A stretch of 64,000 nt of DNA, taken from Afipia sp. Lineage in GTDB: Bacteria > Pseudomonadota > Alphaproteobacteria > Rhizobiales > Xanthobacteraceae. A program made the position numbers and the translations under genes. Under the pieces are notes generated by a model, which saw nothing but the letters and a program-made list of their open reading frames with translations, was not told where the DNA came from and did not search any database. The stretch is from the NCBI GenBank assembly GCA_017308575.1, contig JAFKEQ010000003.1:434001-498000 (forward strand). Direction: 5' to 3'. This document shows positions 17,704 to 26,839 of this stretch, piece after piece. Numbering within the stretch: the stretch's first letter is position 1; each line of letters opens with the position of its first letter.

Positions 17704-18180
17704 ATGTCTGACGAAGTGACGGCCGCAGAGAAGTGGGATCGGCGATTCTTCGAACTTTCTCATCTTGTCGCCTCCTGGAGTGAGGATCGGGGTCGGAAGG
17801 TGGGGGCTGTAATCGTGGGCCCGGCCAATGATATTCGTGCGATCGGCTTCAACGGCCTACCGCGCCGAGTTGATGCTGAGCTTGAGGTGAGGCACGCGAG
17901 GGAAAACGGCGAGAAATATTACTGGTTCGAGCACGCTGAGCGGAATGCGATCTACAACGCTGCTAGATCTGGAATCGGCACGGAAGGTTGCCGCATGTAT
18001 ACCAACTTGTTTCCTTGTGCGGACTGCACCAGGGGCATTATCCAAAGCGGAATTGTTGAGCTGAATACATTTGCGGCTCCCGAAGCCGATGAAGTGTTCA
18101 AACGCAGTTTCGAGGTCGCAAGAGTTATGCTTTCCGAGGCTGGGGTGAATTTAAGAGTGTTCCCGCCAGATTTTATCTGA
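17704..18180 (+). CDS. Deoxycytidylate (dCMP) deaminase family protein
   Basis: 158 residues, cytosolic zinc enzyme. The zinc and proton-shuttle motif is HAERNAIYNAA (His77, Glu79) and the other two zinc ligands are in PCADCTRGI (Cys105, Cys108). The N-terminal WDRRFFELSHLVASWSEDRG is typical of dCMP deaminases. The reaction would be dCMP to dUMP. It is divergent from the Dcd-like gene with only 23 bp between starts, so the two probably share a control region and may act together on cytosine nucleotides, for instance in phage defence. Confidence 0.85.
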   Translation: MSDEVTAAEKWDRRFFELSHLVASWSEDRGRKVGAVIVGPANDIRAIGFNGLPRRVDAELEVRHARENGEKYYWFEHAERNAIYNAARSGIGTEGCRMYTNLFPCADCTRGIIQSGIVELNTFAAPEADEVFKRSFEVARVMLSEAGVNLRVFPPDFI

Positions 18181-18294
18181 ATTCTTCCATGCTGATTGAA
18201 ATCCCTTGCCGGAGGCAGTCGGTCCCGCATCCCGTCCTTGACGGCGCTATGCGCGCTTCGCCTTCGACGGCATTTTGCTGGCTTTCGGCGGAAG

Positions 18295-19053
18295 CTAGGA
18301 AACCGCGATGACTTCCGATTGCGGATAGTCCTTACGTTCCTTGTAAAGAATCACATAGCCAAGCAGCTTCGTTGCCTGCCAGCCCGCAGGCAGTTGAGAG
18401 GTAAGTTGCTGGATGATTTCGCGTGTTGTGCTCAGGCCCGCCAAGTTCTCGATCGTAGTGGTCTCAAGATCTGGATGAAATACTTTCCTTCTAGCCGGTC
18501 GTTGCGCGCGGATAGTATAGGGGGTGCCATTTCTGAGAAGTGCGAGAATGTTTGCTGCCGTGTCACTCGCGGGGAGCTCAATGCCCAATGGTTTGTCGAT
18601 ATCGATGGGATACTGAAAATCGAAGTTTTCAGGCTTGTTGTTTGTGGTATCGCGTTCGCGACCAGGATCGTTAGAGCCGAAACCACTTCCATTCCAAGCG
18701 AGACCGGTGTTTCCACCGTAATGCCTGATCAGATCGGTCTCTAAGTCCACCGCCGTAAAAACGAAGATACGAACCGCCTTGAAGAACACGCGGTCGGGGT
18801 CAAGGTTATTTCGATGAAGGATCTTTTTGCTGTGTCGGCTTAGTCGTTTGAAGAGACCGGCATCCGCATCAGTCTTGCCCACATAGACTGGCTCTTCATC
18901 CAAGAAAAGTTGATAGACACCTTGCTCGTCTGGGATTTCCGCGACCTGCGTCTCGCGCAACGGTTCTTTCTGAATACCGTCAAGAATCGTAACCAGGTTT
19001 TTCAGCAAGGCATCTGGAAGATCGAATTCGAACTCGCGATAACCGGCAATCAT
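18295..19053 (-). CDS. Eco29kI-family restriction endonuclease (GIY-YIG)
   Basis: 252 residues from MIAGYREFEFDLP; the frame extends upstream to 19167 but overlaps the methyltransferase. The GIY-YIG nuclease core is visible as GVYQLF (45-50) and VYVGKT (56-61), followed by the RLSRHSKK segment and KAVRIFVFTAVDLETDLIRHYGG with the metal-binding Glu. WNGSGFGSNDPGRERD is a family signature. Eco29kI cuts CCGCGG; the same target is only inferred here. Its ATG overlaps the methyltransferase stop (TAATG), so the two are translationally coupled. Confidence 0.88.
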   Translation of the reverse strand: MIAGYREFEFDLPDALLKNLVTILDGIQKEPLRETQVAEIPDEQGVYQLFLDEEPVYVGKTDADAGLFKRLSRHSKKILHRNNLDPDRVFFKAVRIFVFTAVDLETDLIRHYGGNTGLAWNGSGFGSNDPGRERDTTNNKPENFDFQYPIDIDKPLGIELPASDTAANILALLRNGTPYTIRAQRPARRKVFHPDLETTTIENLAGLSTTREIIQQLTSQLPAGWQATKLLGYVILYKERKDYPQSEVIAVS

Positions 19054-20237
19054 TAAGTGGCCTTTGCTTTGGTCGCGGCGTTCAAATGAATACGCACATC
19101 TTTCGCGATGACCGTGGCCAGTTCGACCGGCACGGCGTTGCCGAGTTGTCGCATCGCTTCCGACCAAGCACCATGGAATGCAAACTCATCTGGGAATGTT
19201 TGAAGACGCGCGCTTTCGCGTACGGTGAAGTAACGCACCGTACCGTCGGGCCGAACCAACATGTTCTCCCCGCCTGGGACGCCATGGACACCGGCCTTGA
19301 GTGTCTTCGCAGGTAAATCAAGCGGGCTACCCGTATGCCCCGCGTAGGATCGAGCGCCGGACTGGAACTTGTGATTCAGGAGGAGAGAAGATTTGCGCTG
19401 CTCTCGTTCCGGGTCCGGCAAGTCACCAATCGCGTCACGTACCGTGCGCCATGGCCGATTTTTATCCGAAATGAGAGTTGATTGCGCCCGAGTAGCAAGG
19501 CGGGAGGGCGTGACGCGGTGTGCTTTTGGCACGCTATGGCGCTCCCAGTATTCGCCGCTCGCTTGTTGGCCTAGCAATACATCCAGGGAGTGTGTCTGCT
19601 CGGGGAAAGACCATTCAATGCCTAGGTCGTTGCGAAAACCGACGAACACGACACGCTCGCGCTTCTGCGGTACGCCGTAGTTCGCGGCGTTGAGAACGCG
19701 GTAGACGACGTTGTATGTAAGCCCACTTTTCTTATGGGGCTGTCGGGTATGATGCTTTTCGAGACGCCGAAGGTGATCCGGCCAATCCTCGTCGGCGCGA
19801 AGTGTGAGCTCCGGATAGGTCAGTTGTTGAACGATGTACGCGAGGTAGCTCGCGAAAGTCGCGCGCGTCAGTCCCTTCACGTTTTCGAAGATAAACGCCT
19901 TGGGCTTGGTTTCCCGTACCACCCGCACGGCCTGTGGCCACATGTCCCGGACGTCGTCGTAGCCACGGTGCTTACCGCCGAGCGAGAACGGCTGGCAGGG
20001 AGGGCCGCCGGTCACCAGATCGATCAAGCCCTCATGCTTGGTGAAATCGACGTCGCGGATGTCGCCTTCAATGGGGGAGGGCCATTTGGCGAGGGGTTGC
20101 ACATGGCGGAGGCGATTTTCCCGGATGGTATCACAGCACCATTTATCCCATTCCACGACCGCAGCAGGCACGAAACCCGCGCGGCTTACGCCCATTCCTA
20201 GGCCTCCGGCTCCCGCAAACAGCTCGATTGCACGCAT
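19053..20237 (-). CDS. DNA (cytosine-5) methyltransferase of the restriction-modification system
   Basis: 394 residues. Motif I is ELFAGAGGLGMG, motif IV is VTGGPPCQPFSLGG with the catalytic Cys81, motif VI is FIFENVKGL (about 115-123), motif VIII is QKRERVVFVGFR and motif X is MRQLGNAVPVELA. It transfers a methyl group from SAM to C5 of cytosine, protecting the site recognised by the neighbouring GIY-YIG nuclease. The order is vsr, methyltransferase, nuclease, all on the minus strand with overlapping ends. Confidence 0.95.
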   Translation of the reverse strand: MRAIELFAGAGGLGMGVSRAGFVPAAVVEWDKWCCDTIRENRLRHVQPLAKWPSPIEGDIRDVDFTKHEGLIDLVTGGPPCQPFSLGGKHRGYDDVRDMWPQAVRVVRETKPKAFIFENVKGLTRATFASYLAYIVQQLTYPELTLRADEDWPDHLRRLEKHHTRQPHKKSGLTYNVVYRVLNAANYGVPQKRERVVFVGFRNDLGIEWSFPEQTHSLDVLLGQQASGEYWERHSVPKAHRVTPSRLATRAQSTLISDKNRPWRTVRDAIGDLPDPEREQRKSSLLLNHKFQSGARSYAGHTGSPLDLPAKTLKAGVHGVPGGENMLVRPDGTVRYFTVRESARLQTFPDEFAFHGAWSEAMRQLGNAVPVELATVIAKDVRIHLNAATKAKAT

Positions 20238-20653
20238 GGTCTGGCCCCCAAGAACTTCCTTAGTTTGTTCACTAAGTGTTCTTTATTCCTTAATTCGCAC
20301 TCCCACACAACCATAACCGCCCAACCAGATGCCTCCAGTGTGACCAGGTTGCACTCATCGCGTACCTGATTCGCTTGGAGCTTGGGGAGCCAAAACTCCT
20401 GTCGTGTCTTGGGAAGACGGGCCAACTTGCAGGAGGGATCGGGGTGCCTGTGCCAAAAGCACCCGTGCACGAAGATCACTTTTCGCAATCCAGGGAAGAC
20501 GAGGTCGGGGCGACCCGGTAAGCCTTGTCGGTGCAGCCGATAGCGATAGCCCATTCCGTGGACGAGGCGGCGCACCCGCATCTCGGGCTTGGTGTCTTTG
20601 TTGCGAACGCGGCTCATGCGCTCGCTTCGCTGGGCGGGAGTCAGGGTGTCCAT
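20198..20653 (-). CDS. vsr: Very short patch repair endonuclease (Vsr)
   Basis: 151 residues. DTLTPAQRSERMSRVRNKDTKPE is the family N-terminus (broken here by nothing unusual), followed by RPDLVFPGLRKVIFVHGCFWH with the catalytic Asp and the zinc-proximal HGCFWH, and CKLARLPKTRQEFW. Vsr nicks T:G mismatches produced when 5-methylcytosine deaminates, and is commonly paired with C5 methyltransferases. Its last 40 bp overlap the methyltransferase start. Confidence 0.93.
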   Translation of the reverse strand: MDTLTPAQRSERMSRVRNKDTKPEMRVRRLVHGMGYRYRLHRQGLPGRPDLVFPGLRKVIFVHGCFWHRHPDPSCKLARLPKTRQEFWLPKLQANQVRDECNLVTLEASGWAVMVVWECELRNKEHLVNKLRKFLGARPCVQSSCLREPEA

Positions 20654-20710
20654 TTTGAAAAATAGTAGTGTTTGCTGGGTCGGTTTCCAAATCCGTCCAC
20701 GGTTCCATCG

Positions 20711-21337
20711 TTACGCGACCGGGGCGGTATGACCTAATGCGAGAGCGGAATGCCGCTGACTTTGAGTAAGCGCTTTCCAGAAGAAATGGACTTTGCTGGT
20801 TTCCATTGCCCCCAGATCGTCCATGTATCGCTTCTTCTTGAGTGTCACGCTGAAGAATGAGGGATCGTGGTCGATGCGATTGCGTTGTAACCGCCAAAAC
20901 ACCACGAAGGCTTGCTTGGGCGTCAGTTTCTTGTTCGTCCGGTAGTAATCCAAAGCTCCGGACAGTATGGGCGACTTCTCGGCGCGCGCCAACTTATCGA
21001 GGGATCTTAAGCAAGAATCCAGGCGCATCTTCTGCATGAGCTTGTCGAGATGCCGCTTGGCCGCTGCTGACGTGAGCTGCCTTCCATCTTCATACACCGC
21101 GACGTTGAATTGAAGAATGCAGTGCGAGCCAACGTCGAGAGTGTAGCCCGTGTAATGGTTACGAATCTCGAAGTGATAACGGAGACCGTCCTGGCCGCAG
21201 AGACGACACGTCTCGATGGGTTCTTCGTGATCGTGCGTATGGCCGGTGAATCGCCATTCTCCAAAAGCTTTGGGGAGAGTGTCCGCCACCGAAAGAGGGA
21301 GAATGCTTTCCCTGACGCGCTTACTGTACGTCGTCAT
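20711..21337 (-). CDS. Hypothetical zinc-ribbon-like protein
   Basis: 208 residues, no membrane segment. Residues 43-72 contain CRLCGQDGLRYH and GSHC, which could form a CxxC...C/H metal site. The rest is basic and helical, with QAFVVFWRLQRNRIDHD and a C-terminal KVHFFWKALTQSQRH. I do not recognise a function. It is on the same strand and 58 bp upstream of vsr, so it may belong to the restriction-modification transcript. It is divergent from gajA, with 150 bp between. Confidence 0.65.
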   Translation of the reverse strand: MTTYSKRVRESILPLSVADTLPKAFGEWRFTGHTHDHEEPIETCRLCGQDGLRYHFEIRNHYTGYTLDVGSHCILQFNVAVYEDGRQLTSAAAKRHLDKLMQKMRLDSCLRSLDKLARAEKSPILSGALDYYRTNKKLTPKQAFVVFWRLQRNRIDHDPSFFSVTLKKKRYMDDLGAMETSKVHFFWKALTQSQRHSALALGHTAPVA

Positions 21338-21487
21338 GGTGAGCCCCTCTTAGTTATCGTGTCGGGATGGAAGTCCTTTGGTAGCTTTGCATCCTTCAAT
21401 CAGTATACGCGCATTGCGATTGGTGTCTATAATTGCAACCATGGCGTCCAGTAGCGCCCCGATTAATTGCAGTAAAGCCTTTATCTC

Positions 21488-23251
21488 ATGCCCGTTGATC
21501 CATCCGTTGCGCCCGTCATTCGGCGGCTCTCGATCAATCGATACCGCTCTATCGCTTCCATGACTTGGCACCCCGCCGCCGGGGTAAATATCATTCTTGG
21601 TGGTGGCGACGTCGGGAAGACCTCGATCCTAGACGCAATCGCACTGCTCTTCAGCCCGACTAATCCGGGCGTTGTGCCGGACACTGATTATCATGGGCGT
21701 GACGAGGCAAAGGGGTTTGTTATCGACGCGGTTGTCTCGTTGCCGAGTGATAGCAAGATTAGCAATCTACTGAAGGCTTCGTGGCCATGGGACTGGAATG
21801 GTAGGGAGCCGGTCGTCCCTAGCATCGAGGAAAACAGGACAGCCGCGCACAACGATCCTGTTTATTGGTTGCAAGTGACAGGCACTCCGGACCTGGATCT
21901 CATTTACGAAATCAAGCAGCCTGACGGCACAGCCGAAAGCTTTCCGAGGCCATTGCGCGGTCAGCTTGGTCCGGTTCGTCTCAGTGGCGACGACCGTAAT
22001 GACCGGGATTTACGCTTCGTTCAGGGCTCCGCATTGGATCGGCTGCTTTCAGACAAGACCCTGCGATCTAGGCTTGTCGATCGTCTTGCGGAAACGGATG
22101 TGATCGGGGGACTCAGCGAAGATGGTAGGACCGCGCTTAGTGCGTTGAATGAAGCGTTTGTTGCGAAATCTCTGCCCGGAAATCTCGATCTTGCGATCAC
22201 CAGCAGCCCGGGCATCTCAGTGATGGCCCTCATCGGCCTCACGGCAGAGCGAGATGGGATTGAATTACCCCTCAGCAGCTGGGGCGCCGGTACACGCCGG
22301 TTGGCCGCGTTGGCTATCGCCGAACAATATAAAGGAACGACGCCAATAGCCCTAGTCGACGAAATCGAGCGAGGTCTAGAGCCTTACCGACAACGATCGT
22401 TGGTCGCCAAATTACAATCTGGGAAGGCGCAGTGCTTTGTCACGACTCACAGCGCAGCGGCTATTTCCGCCGCGACACAATCAGCGCTTTGGTACGTGGA
22501 TCACAATCGAAGAATAGGATTGTTGGATGGCACCAAAATTGGTCAGCACCGGGTCAAGGATCCCGAAGCGTTTCTTTCCCGCGTCAGCATCGTCGGAGAG
22601 GGGGCTACGGAGGCTGGCTTTACGGCGGTGCTCCTTACCAAAGCGCTAGGAGGGCCTTTGGTCCAATTTGGCGTTCACATTACTGATGGAGGAGGTCACG
22701 AGACCACACTCAGCCTCCTTGAAGCACTTTCGGAAGGTGGCTTGAGTTTTGGCGGCTTCGCCGATGATGAGAAAGGTAAGTATCCGACGCGTTGGAAAAC
22801 GCTTGCGGATAAGTTGGACAAGCTTCTCTTCCGTTGGACGAGCGGATGTCTAGATGAAAACATCATCAATCTTATTCCGGAGGATAAACTAGAACTGCTC
22901 ATTCAAGATCCGGCGGAAACGAAGACGGGCTTCCGCCTTCGTACGCTAGCCGATCGCCTTGGTACGGACGACAAGACGTTTGTCGAGTTGAAGGCCAAGG
23001 CTGGTGCGGACCTGAGAAAAATTATTATTGAAGCGGCTCTTGGCACTGTTCCTGTGGGCAAAGAGGCGGAAAAGAAGAAATTCCAATCGCACGCGCAGAC
23101 TTGGTTCAAAACCTTTCAAGGTGGCGAGGAGCTCGCGAACAAGATGTTTGCTTTAGAACAGTGGCCTACGCTTCGGCCGCAGCTTCTGCCGTTCTGCAAT
23201 GCTGTGCGGGCGAGCATAGATTTATTTGAAATCACGGATATTGCTCCGTGA
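21488..23251 (+). CDS. gajA: GajA-like OLD-family ATPase/TOPRIM nuclease (Gabija)
   Basis: 587 residues. The N-terminal ABC-type ATPase starts IRRLSINRYRSIASM and has a Walker A GGGDVGKTSILDA (38-50) and a Walker B/D-loop IALVDEIERGLEPYRQ (about 287-302). The C-terminal TOPRIM domain shows SIVGEGATEAGF (about 366-377) with the first Glu, and FGGFADDEKGK (about 420) with the acidic pair. In Gabija, GajA is a sequence-specific nicking nuclease restrained by nucleotides. Its stop overlaps the GTG start of the helicase gene, the exact GajA-GajB order. Confidence 0.88.
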   Translation: MPVDPSVAPVIRRLSINRYRSIASMTWHPAAGVNIILGGGDVGKTSILDAIALLFSPTNPGVVPDTDYHGRDEAKGFVIDAVVSLPSDSKISNLLKASWPWDWNGREPVVPSIEENRTAAHNDPVYWLQVTGTPDLDLIYEIKQPDGTAESFPRPLRGQLGPVRLSGDDRNDRDLRFVQGSALDRLLSDKTLRSRLVDRLAETDVIGGLSEDGRTALSALNEAFVAKSLPGNLDLAITSSPGISVMALIGLTAERDGIELPLSSWGAGTRRLAALAIAEQYKGTTPIALVDEIERGLEPYRQRSLVAKLQSGKAQCFVTTHSAAAISAATQSALWYVDHNRRIGLLDGTKIGQHRVKDPEAFLSRVSIVGEGATEAGFTAVLLTKALGGPLVQFGVHITDGGGHETTLSLLEALSEGGLSFGGFADDEKGKYPTRWKTLADKLDKLLFRWTSGCLDENIINLIPEDKLELLIQDPAETKTGFRLRTLADRLGTDDKTFVELKAKAGADLRKIIIEAALGTVPVGKEAEKKKFQSHAQTWFKTFQGGEELANKMFALEQWPTLRPQLLPFCNAVRASIDLFEITDIAP

Positions 23252-24741
23252 GCGACGCGACGGTTCGTCAGGCCTTAAGGTCCGGCGGGACCTTAGTAGT
23301 CATTGAAGCTCCCGCCGGTTGCGGAAAGACCCACCAAGGTGCGGAGTATGTAGGTGACCTCGCTGCGGCAAGCACTGATCGTGTACTGATTCTCACCCAC
23401 ACACATGCGGCATGCTCCGTGTTTGCCAAACGGACGCAGGGGTTAGGCTCACATGTGGAAATCCGCACGATTGATAGCCTTATCGCCCAGATTGCCACTG
23501 TTTATCATGTGGGGATCGGCGTTCCTTCGGACCCGATGATTTGGGTTCGACAAACCAAGGACGGCTATGCGGCATTGGCAATCAAGGTGGCGTCGCTTCT
23601 TCAGCGATATCCGATGATCGCCCGCGCCGTTGCTGCACGGTATCCGACTATCGTGTGTGACGAGCATCAAGACTCAAGTCGCGCCCAACATGCCATCGTA
23701 GCCTCGTTGGTTACTGGCGGTGCCCGACTGCGGGCCTTCGCGGATCCCATGCAGCGAATCTTTAAAGATGCCGACGCCGCATTTTGGGATGAGCTTGTTT
23801 CATCCAGCGATGTGGTGGAGTCCCTCGATTATCCGCATCGTTGGGATAAGGGCTGTCCTCGTCTGGGCGCTTGGACGCTCAAGGCGCGAGAGGACCTAAA
23901 GGCCGGGCGGAAAGTTGATTTGCGAACAGCTCCTAGCAGCGTAGTGGTTGTGCAGGCCGAAAACATTGCTGAAACGAGACTTGGTTACCGTGTTGCTACG
24001 TCTGACCGCTCCGCCATCGATACATTTGCCGGTCGCCAAAGCTCCCTCCTCGTTTTAACTCGGCACAATGAAACAGCTCTGTCGCTCAGGAGTTTCTTTG
24101 GTCGTCGAATACTTCTGTGGGAAGGGTACACTCGTTCGGCGCTCGAGAGCTTCGTTCAGCGGTTTGATAAAGCAAAAACGCCCGAGACCGTTGCGAAGTC
24201 AATCTTGAAATTTATGGACGACGTAGCCGTGGGATTTAGCCCGTCTGGCTTTGGAAATCGTTTCGAAAGTGAGGTAGGTAGTCGTTGCGCCAAGATGGCA
24301 CGCGGAAAGCCTGCCTTGATCCAGGAGCTCGCCAAGCTGGTGATCGCCGAACCTAACCATCGGGGCGCCTCCAAGATGCTTAAGCGTCTCCATGAGTTGT
24401 CCCAATCCAATGAACACTTCGATAAAGTCCAGTTTGACGCCCATCGGGAGTTTTGGGACGCAATAAAACTGGGGGATTTTGATAACCCCTCTGAAGGTCT
24501 CGTTGATCTCGCCCATCGCCGTTCTTATGCACGGCCTCAGCCCACGGACCGAGCGATTAGTACAATCCATAAAGCCAAGGGGCTGGAATGCGAAAGCGTT
24601 TTGGTGATGCCTTGTGATAACAAGACCTTTCCCGATGAGTTGGATGCGAGGTGTCTTCTCTACGTCGCGCTGAGCAGGGCGAAAAGCGAGTTGATGGTTG
24701 TCGTTTCCACTAACAATCCAAGCCCGCTTCTGACCCTTTAG
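23248..24741 (+). CDS. gajB: GajB-like UvrD/Rep-type helicase (Gabija)
   Basis: 497 residues from GTG at 23248, overlapping gajA by four bases. Motif I is EAPAGCGKTHQ (19-29), motif II is IVCDEHQDSS (about 134-143), motif III is LRAFADPMQRIF, and near the end lie STIHKAKGLE and LYVALSRAKSEL, the superfamily 1 motifs V and VI. GajB senses DNA ends made by GajA and hydrolyses nucleotides in the Gabija defence. Length fits GajB. Confidence 0.87.
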   Translation: MSDATVRQALRSGGTLVVIEAPAGCGKTHQGAEYVGDLAAASTDRVLILTHTHAACSVFAKRTQGLGSHVEIRTIDSLIAQIATVYHVGIGVPSDPMIWVRQTKDGYAALAIKVASLLQRYPMIARAVAARYPTIVCDEHQDSSRAQHAIVASLVTGGARLRAFADPMQRIFKDADAAFWDELVSSSDVVESLDYPHRWDKGCPRLGAWTLKAREDLKAGRKVDLRTAPSSVVVVQAENIAETRLGYRVATSDRSAIDTFAGRQSSLLVLTRHNETALSLRSFFGRRILLWEGYTRSALESFVQRFDKAKTPETVAKSILKFMDDVAVGFSPSGFGNRFESEVGSRCAKMARGKPALIQELAKLVIAEPNHRGASKMLKRLHELSQSNEHFDKVQFDAHREFWDAIKLGDFDNPSEGLVDLAHRRSYARPQPTDRAISTIHKAKGLECESVLVMPCDNKTFPDELDARCLLYVALSRAKSELMVVVSTNNPSPLLTL

Positions 24742-24742
24742 T

Positions 24743-25402
24743 ATGCGAAGCCATGTGTCCGGGGCGCAGCTCGCGATCAACTTTGCCATGATTATTGAGG
24801 ATGAGGCCGTGTTACCGACAGAGTCGCCGACGCCAGAGTTGGAAGCTGCTAACGCCGAGCTTGATGGCGCGGACGAAGCTTATATGCGGAACGCGCCGCG
24901 CCTTACGGATGCCCAGCTTCTTGATATCGCCAAGTACATCCAAGCTTACAACTATATCGAACTGAATCTGCGGCGTGCAATTGACGCCTTTGCGGCCTCA
25001 GGGGTTTTACCCGAACGCTATAACTCGAAGTATCGCAAGCTTCGTACGCCAGAATTGATTGCCGTGGTGGCCGAGACAGTTGCATCACGACGGCTGCCGG
25101 AGGCCGAAGAAGAGGAATTGCTCAAGCTGCTGAAGGATATTGAAGAGGGAAGAAAACAAAGAAATATATTTGCCCATTGGGCACCGCGCCAGCATCCTAC
25201 CAGGCCGATGATCATATTCATGTCTAAAGATGAAAACGATGCAATGAGGGTGCGGGGCGTTTATTTGGAGCCGGGGCGCGTAGCGACGGCGACTATTTAT
25301 GCCGAGGATCTTCCGAAATTTGCGAGTAATGCGGTCCAGATGGACTATTTCTTCGCCTTAGAGGTAGGGAAATGGGTGGATTCCATGCCACGGGAATCCT
25401 GA
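24743..25402 (+). CDS. HEPN-like protein, third gene of the Gabija operon
   Basis: 219 residues, starting one base after the gajB stop, so almost certainly co-transcribed and coupled. It has an acidic N-terminus (about 15-45), then helices with YIQAYNYIELNLRRAIDAF and EEGRKQRNIFAHWAP. RNIFAH (about 142-147) is an R-x4-H motif with Asn after Arg, the signature of HEPN ribonucleases. The C-terminal part is beta-rich. An RNase or toxin role is inferred. The usual Gabija has only two genes, which makes this one of interest. Confidence 0.68.
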   Translation: MRSHVSGAQLAINFAMIIEDEAVLPTESPTPELEAANAELDGADEAYMRNAPRLTDAQLLDIAKYIQAYNYIELNLRRAIDAFAASGVLPERYNSKYRKLRTPELIAVVAETVASRRLPEAEEEELLKLLKDIEEGRKQRNIFAHWAPRQHPTRPMIIFMSKDENDAMRVRGVYLEPGRVATATIYAEDLPKFASNAVQMDYFFALEVGKWVDSMPRES

Positions 25403-25479
25403 GGTTCATGTTCCTCTACGGCTGCTGAGCTTCCCACCAACTGCAAGGACGCGGACGAGTGCTGGACAAAACGATTTGC

Positions 25480-26082
25480 CTATGGACCCGCGCCGTCGAG
25501 GTGATCTAGATAACCATCAGCGCCGGTAAAGTAGGCTCCAACACCGTCCATCACGTCCTTAAGGGCCTGAAGATTGAGAACCTCCACCCCGAGAGGGATC
25601 TCGCGCCCGTGGATGTCCACCGGGTAGCGATACGAGTAAGATCCGGGGTCAACCTTAGCAAACTCGGCAACAATTGAACGCACTACAGAATCTGTTTGGT
25701 CCGGATCGTTCACTCCGTAAGCGGTCAATACTTTAACGAATTCGGACCAAAGAAAGGCAATGTCGTGAGATTTCCAGTTTGCCGTAACGCCGACACGGGA
25801 GCCATAGGTTGAAACTAGATACTTGAGCTCCAATTCGATGAATTGCCTGTACATGAATATGATTGGGTATACCAAAGTATCTCGGTCATAACCTGAACGC
25901 TGCGATTTCTCCACCAATAGGTCAGCCGCCTTTTTGTAGCCCGTCATCATGATGACAAGGCGACTGTGCACACCCTTTGTCACTCGGGCATTTTGCTGCC
26001 ATTCATCGGATTCGGTAAACGCCCGATCACCTTGTTTAGGCCATCTAACCTCTCGATTCAAAATATCTGCAAAGTTACTCAT
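25480..26082 (-). CDS. Hypothetical helical protein, HNH operon partner
   Basis: 200 residues, cytosolic. YPIIFMYRQFIELELKYLV (about 75-93) followed by WKSHDIAFLW (about 103-112) is a recurrent arrangement in small defence-island proteins with a HEPN-like helical core, where an Arg and a His face each other; this assignment is tentative. Its start overlaps the end of the HNH gene by eight bases, so the two form an operon. The gene is convergent with the Gabija operon. Confidence 0.6.
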   Translation of the reverse strand: MSNFADILNREVRWPKQGDRAFTESDEWQQNARVTKGVHSRLVIMMTGYKKAADLLVEKSQRSGYDRDTLVYPIIFMYRQFIELELKYLVSTYGSRVGVTANWKSHDIAFLWSEFVKVLTAYGVNDPDQTDSVVRSIVAEFAKVDPGSYSYRYPVDIHGREIPLGVEVLNLQALKDVMDGVGAYFTGADGYLDHLDGAGP

Positions 26083-26839
26083 CCTGAGTAGCTCCTCTTT
26101 GTGCAGCTACGGCCTGTGCTGAGCTGTCCGACTTTTGCACCATCGCGTACGTCTTGAACTGTTGCCAGAAAGTTATCTCGTATAACCCGGCACGTTCATC
26201 GCCCTCGACCGTCGCTCGTCTTATCTCAAGACCCGGCTCGCGCTTGAAGTCCTTTCCCGCTTTTTCAAGTAACTCCATGGGCACCTTCGCTCCATCGTCA
26301 CTTACGATGAAGGCATCGATCTTGTAAGGCTCCTCGATGAAGAGGCCATCTTCGCGATAAACCAATCCACGGACGATCTTCTCGGTCATTGCATCAACGC
26401 TTGCGCGCGGGATTTGGACGCCAAGCTGCTCGTCCTTTGTCCTTCCCCATCGCTCGCCAAGTCCAGGCATGAGTTGATCTTGCGGGATTTCCTCACCTTT
26501 GAACATCTGCCCGAGAATCTTCTTGCCCTTGGCTGCACGGGCTGCTGCATCCTTTTCGTCTCGCCCTGCATGGGGATCCATTGCTCTCAATGCGGCGTCA
26601 ACAAGCCCCGCAGATGCCGGATTCTTGCTATCCAGCGCCAGTGCCACGCGGTTCAGCAGGTCGCCTTCGATCTTGCTGTAGCGTTGATTACATTCGAAGC
26701 AGCAAGGAAATTGCCACTTCTCTAGATTTTCGGGTGTCGCGTCCGGATACCAGGCCTTCGGGAACATGTGATCGGACGTCAATTCTACGCCGTCCTTTAG
26801 GCAGTGAACGCATCTCCCAATTTCCGGCTTCTTGACCAT
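26075..26839 (-). CDS. HNH endonuclease
   Basis: 254 residues from MVKKPEIGRC, preceded by GGGGAAG; the frame stays open to 26923, giving a basic extension that is probably untranslated. CVHCLKDGVELTSDHMFPKAW, then CCFECNQRYSKIEGDLLNRV, forms a zinc-stabilised HNH (beta-beta-alpha-metal) fold with CxxC pairs and the central DH. The C-terminal two thirds is not recognised. Its overlap with the next gene suggests a two-gene defence module. Confidence 0.8.
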   Translation of the reverse strand: MVKKPEIGRCVHCLKDGVELTSDHMFPKAWYPDATPENLEKWQFPCCFECNQRYSKIEGDLLNRVALALDSKNPASAGLVDAALRAMDPHAGRDEKDAAARAAKGKKILGQMFKGEEIPQDQLMPGLGERWGRTKDEQLGVQIPRASVDAMTEKIVRGLVYREDGLFIEEPYKIDAFIVSDDGAKVPMELLEKAGKDFKREPGLEIRRATVEGDERAGLYEITFWQQFKTYAMVQKSDSSAQAVAAQRGATQDE

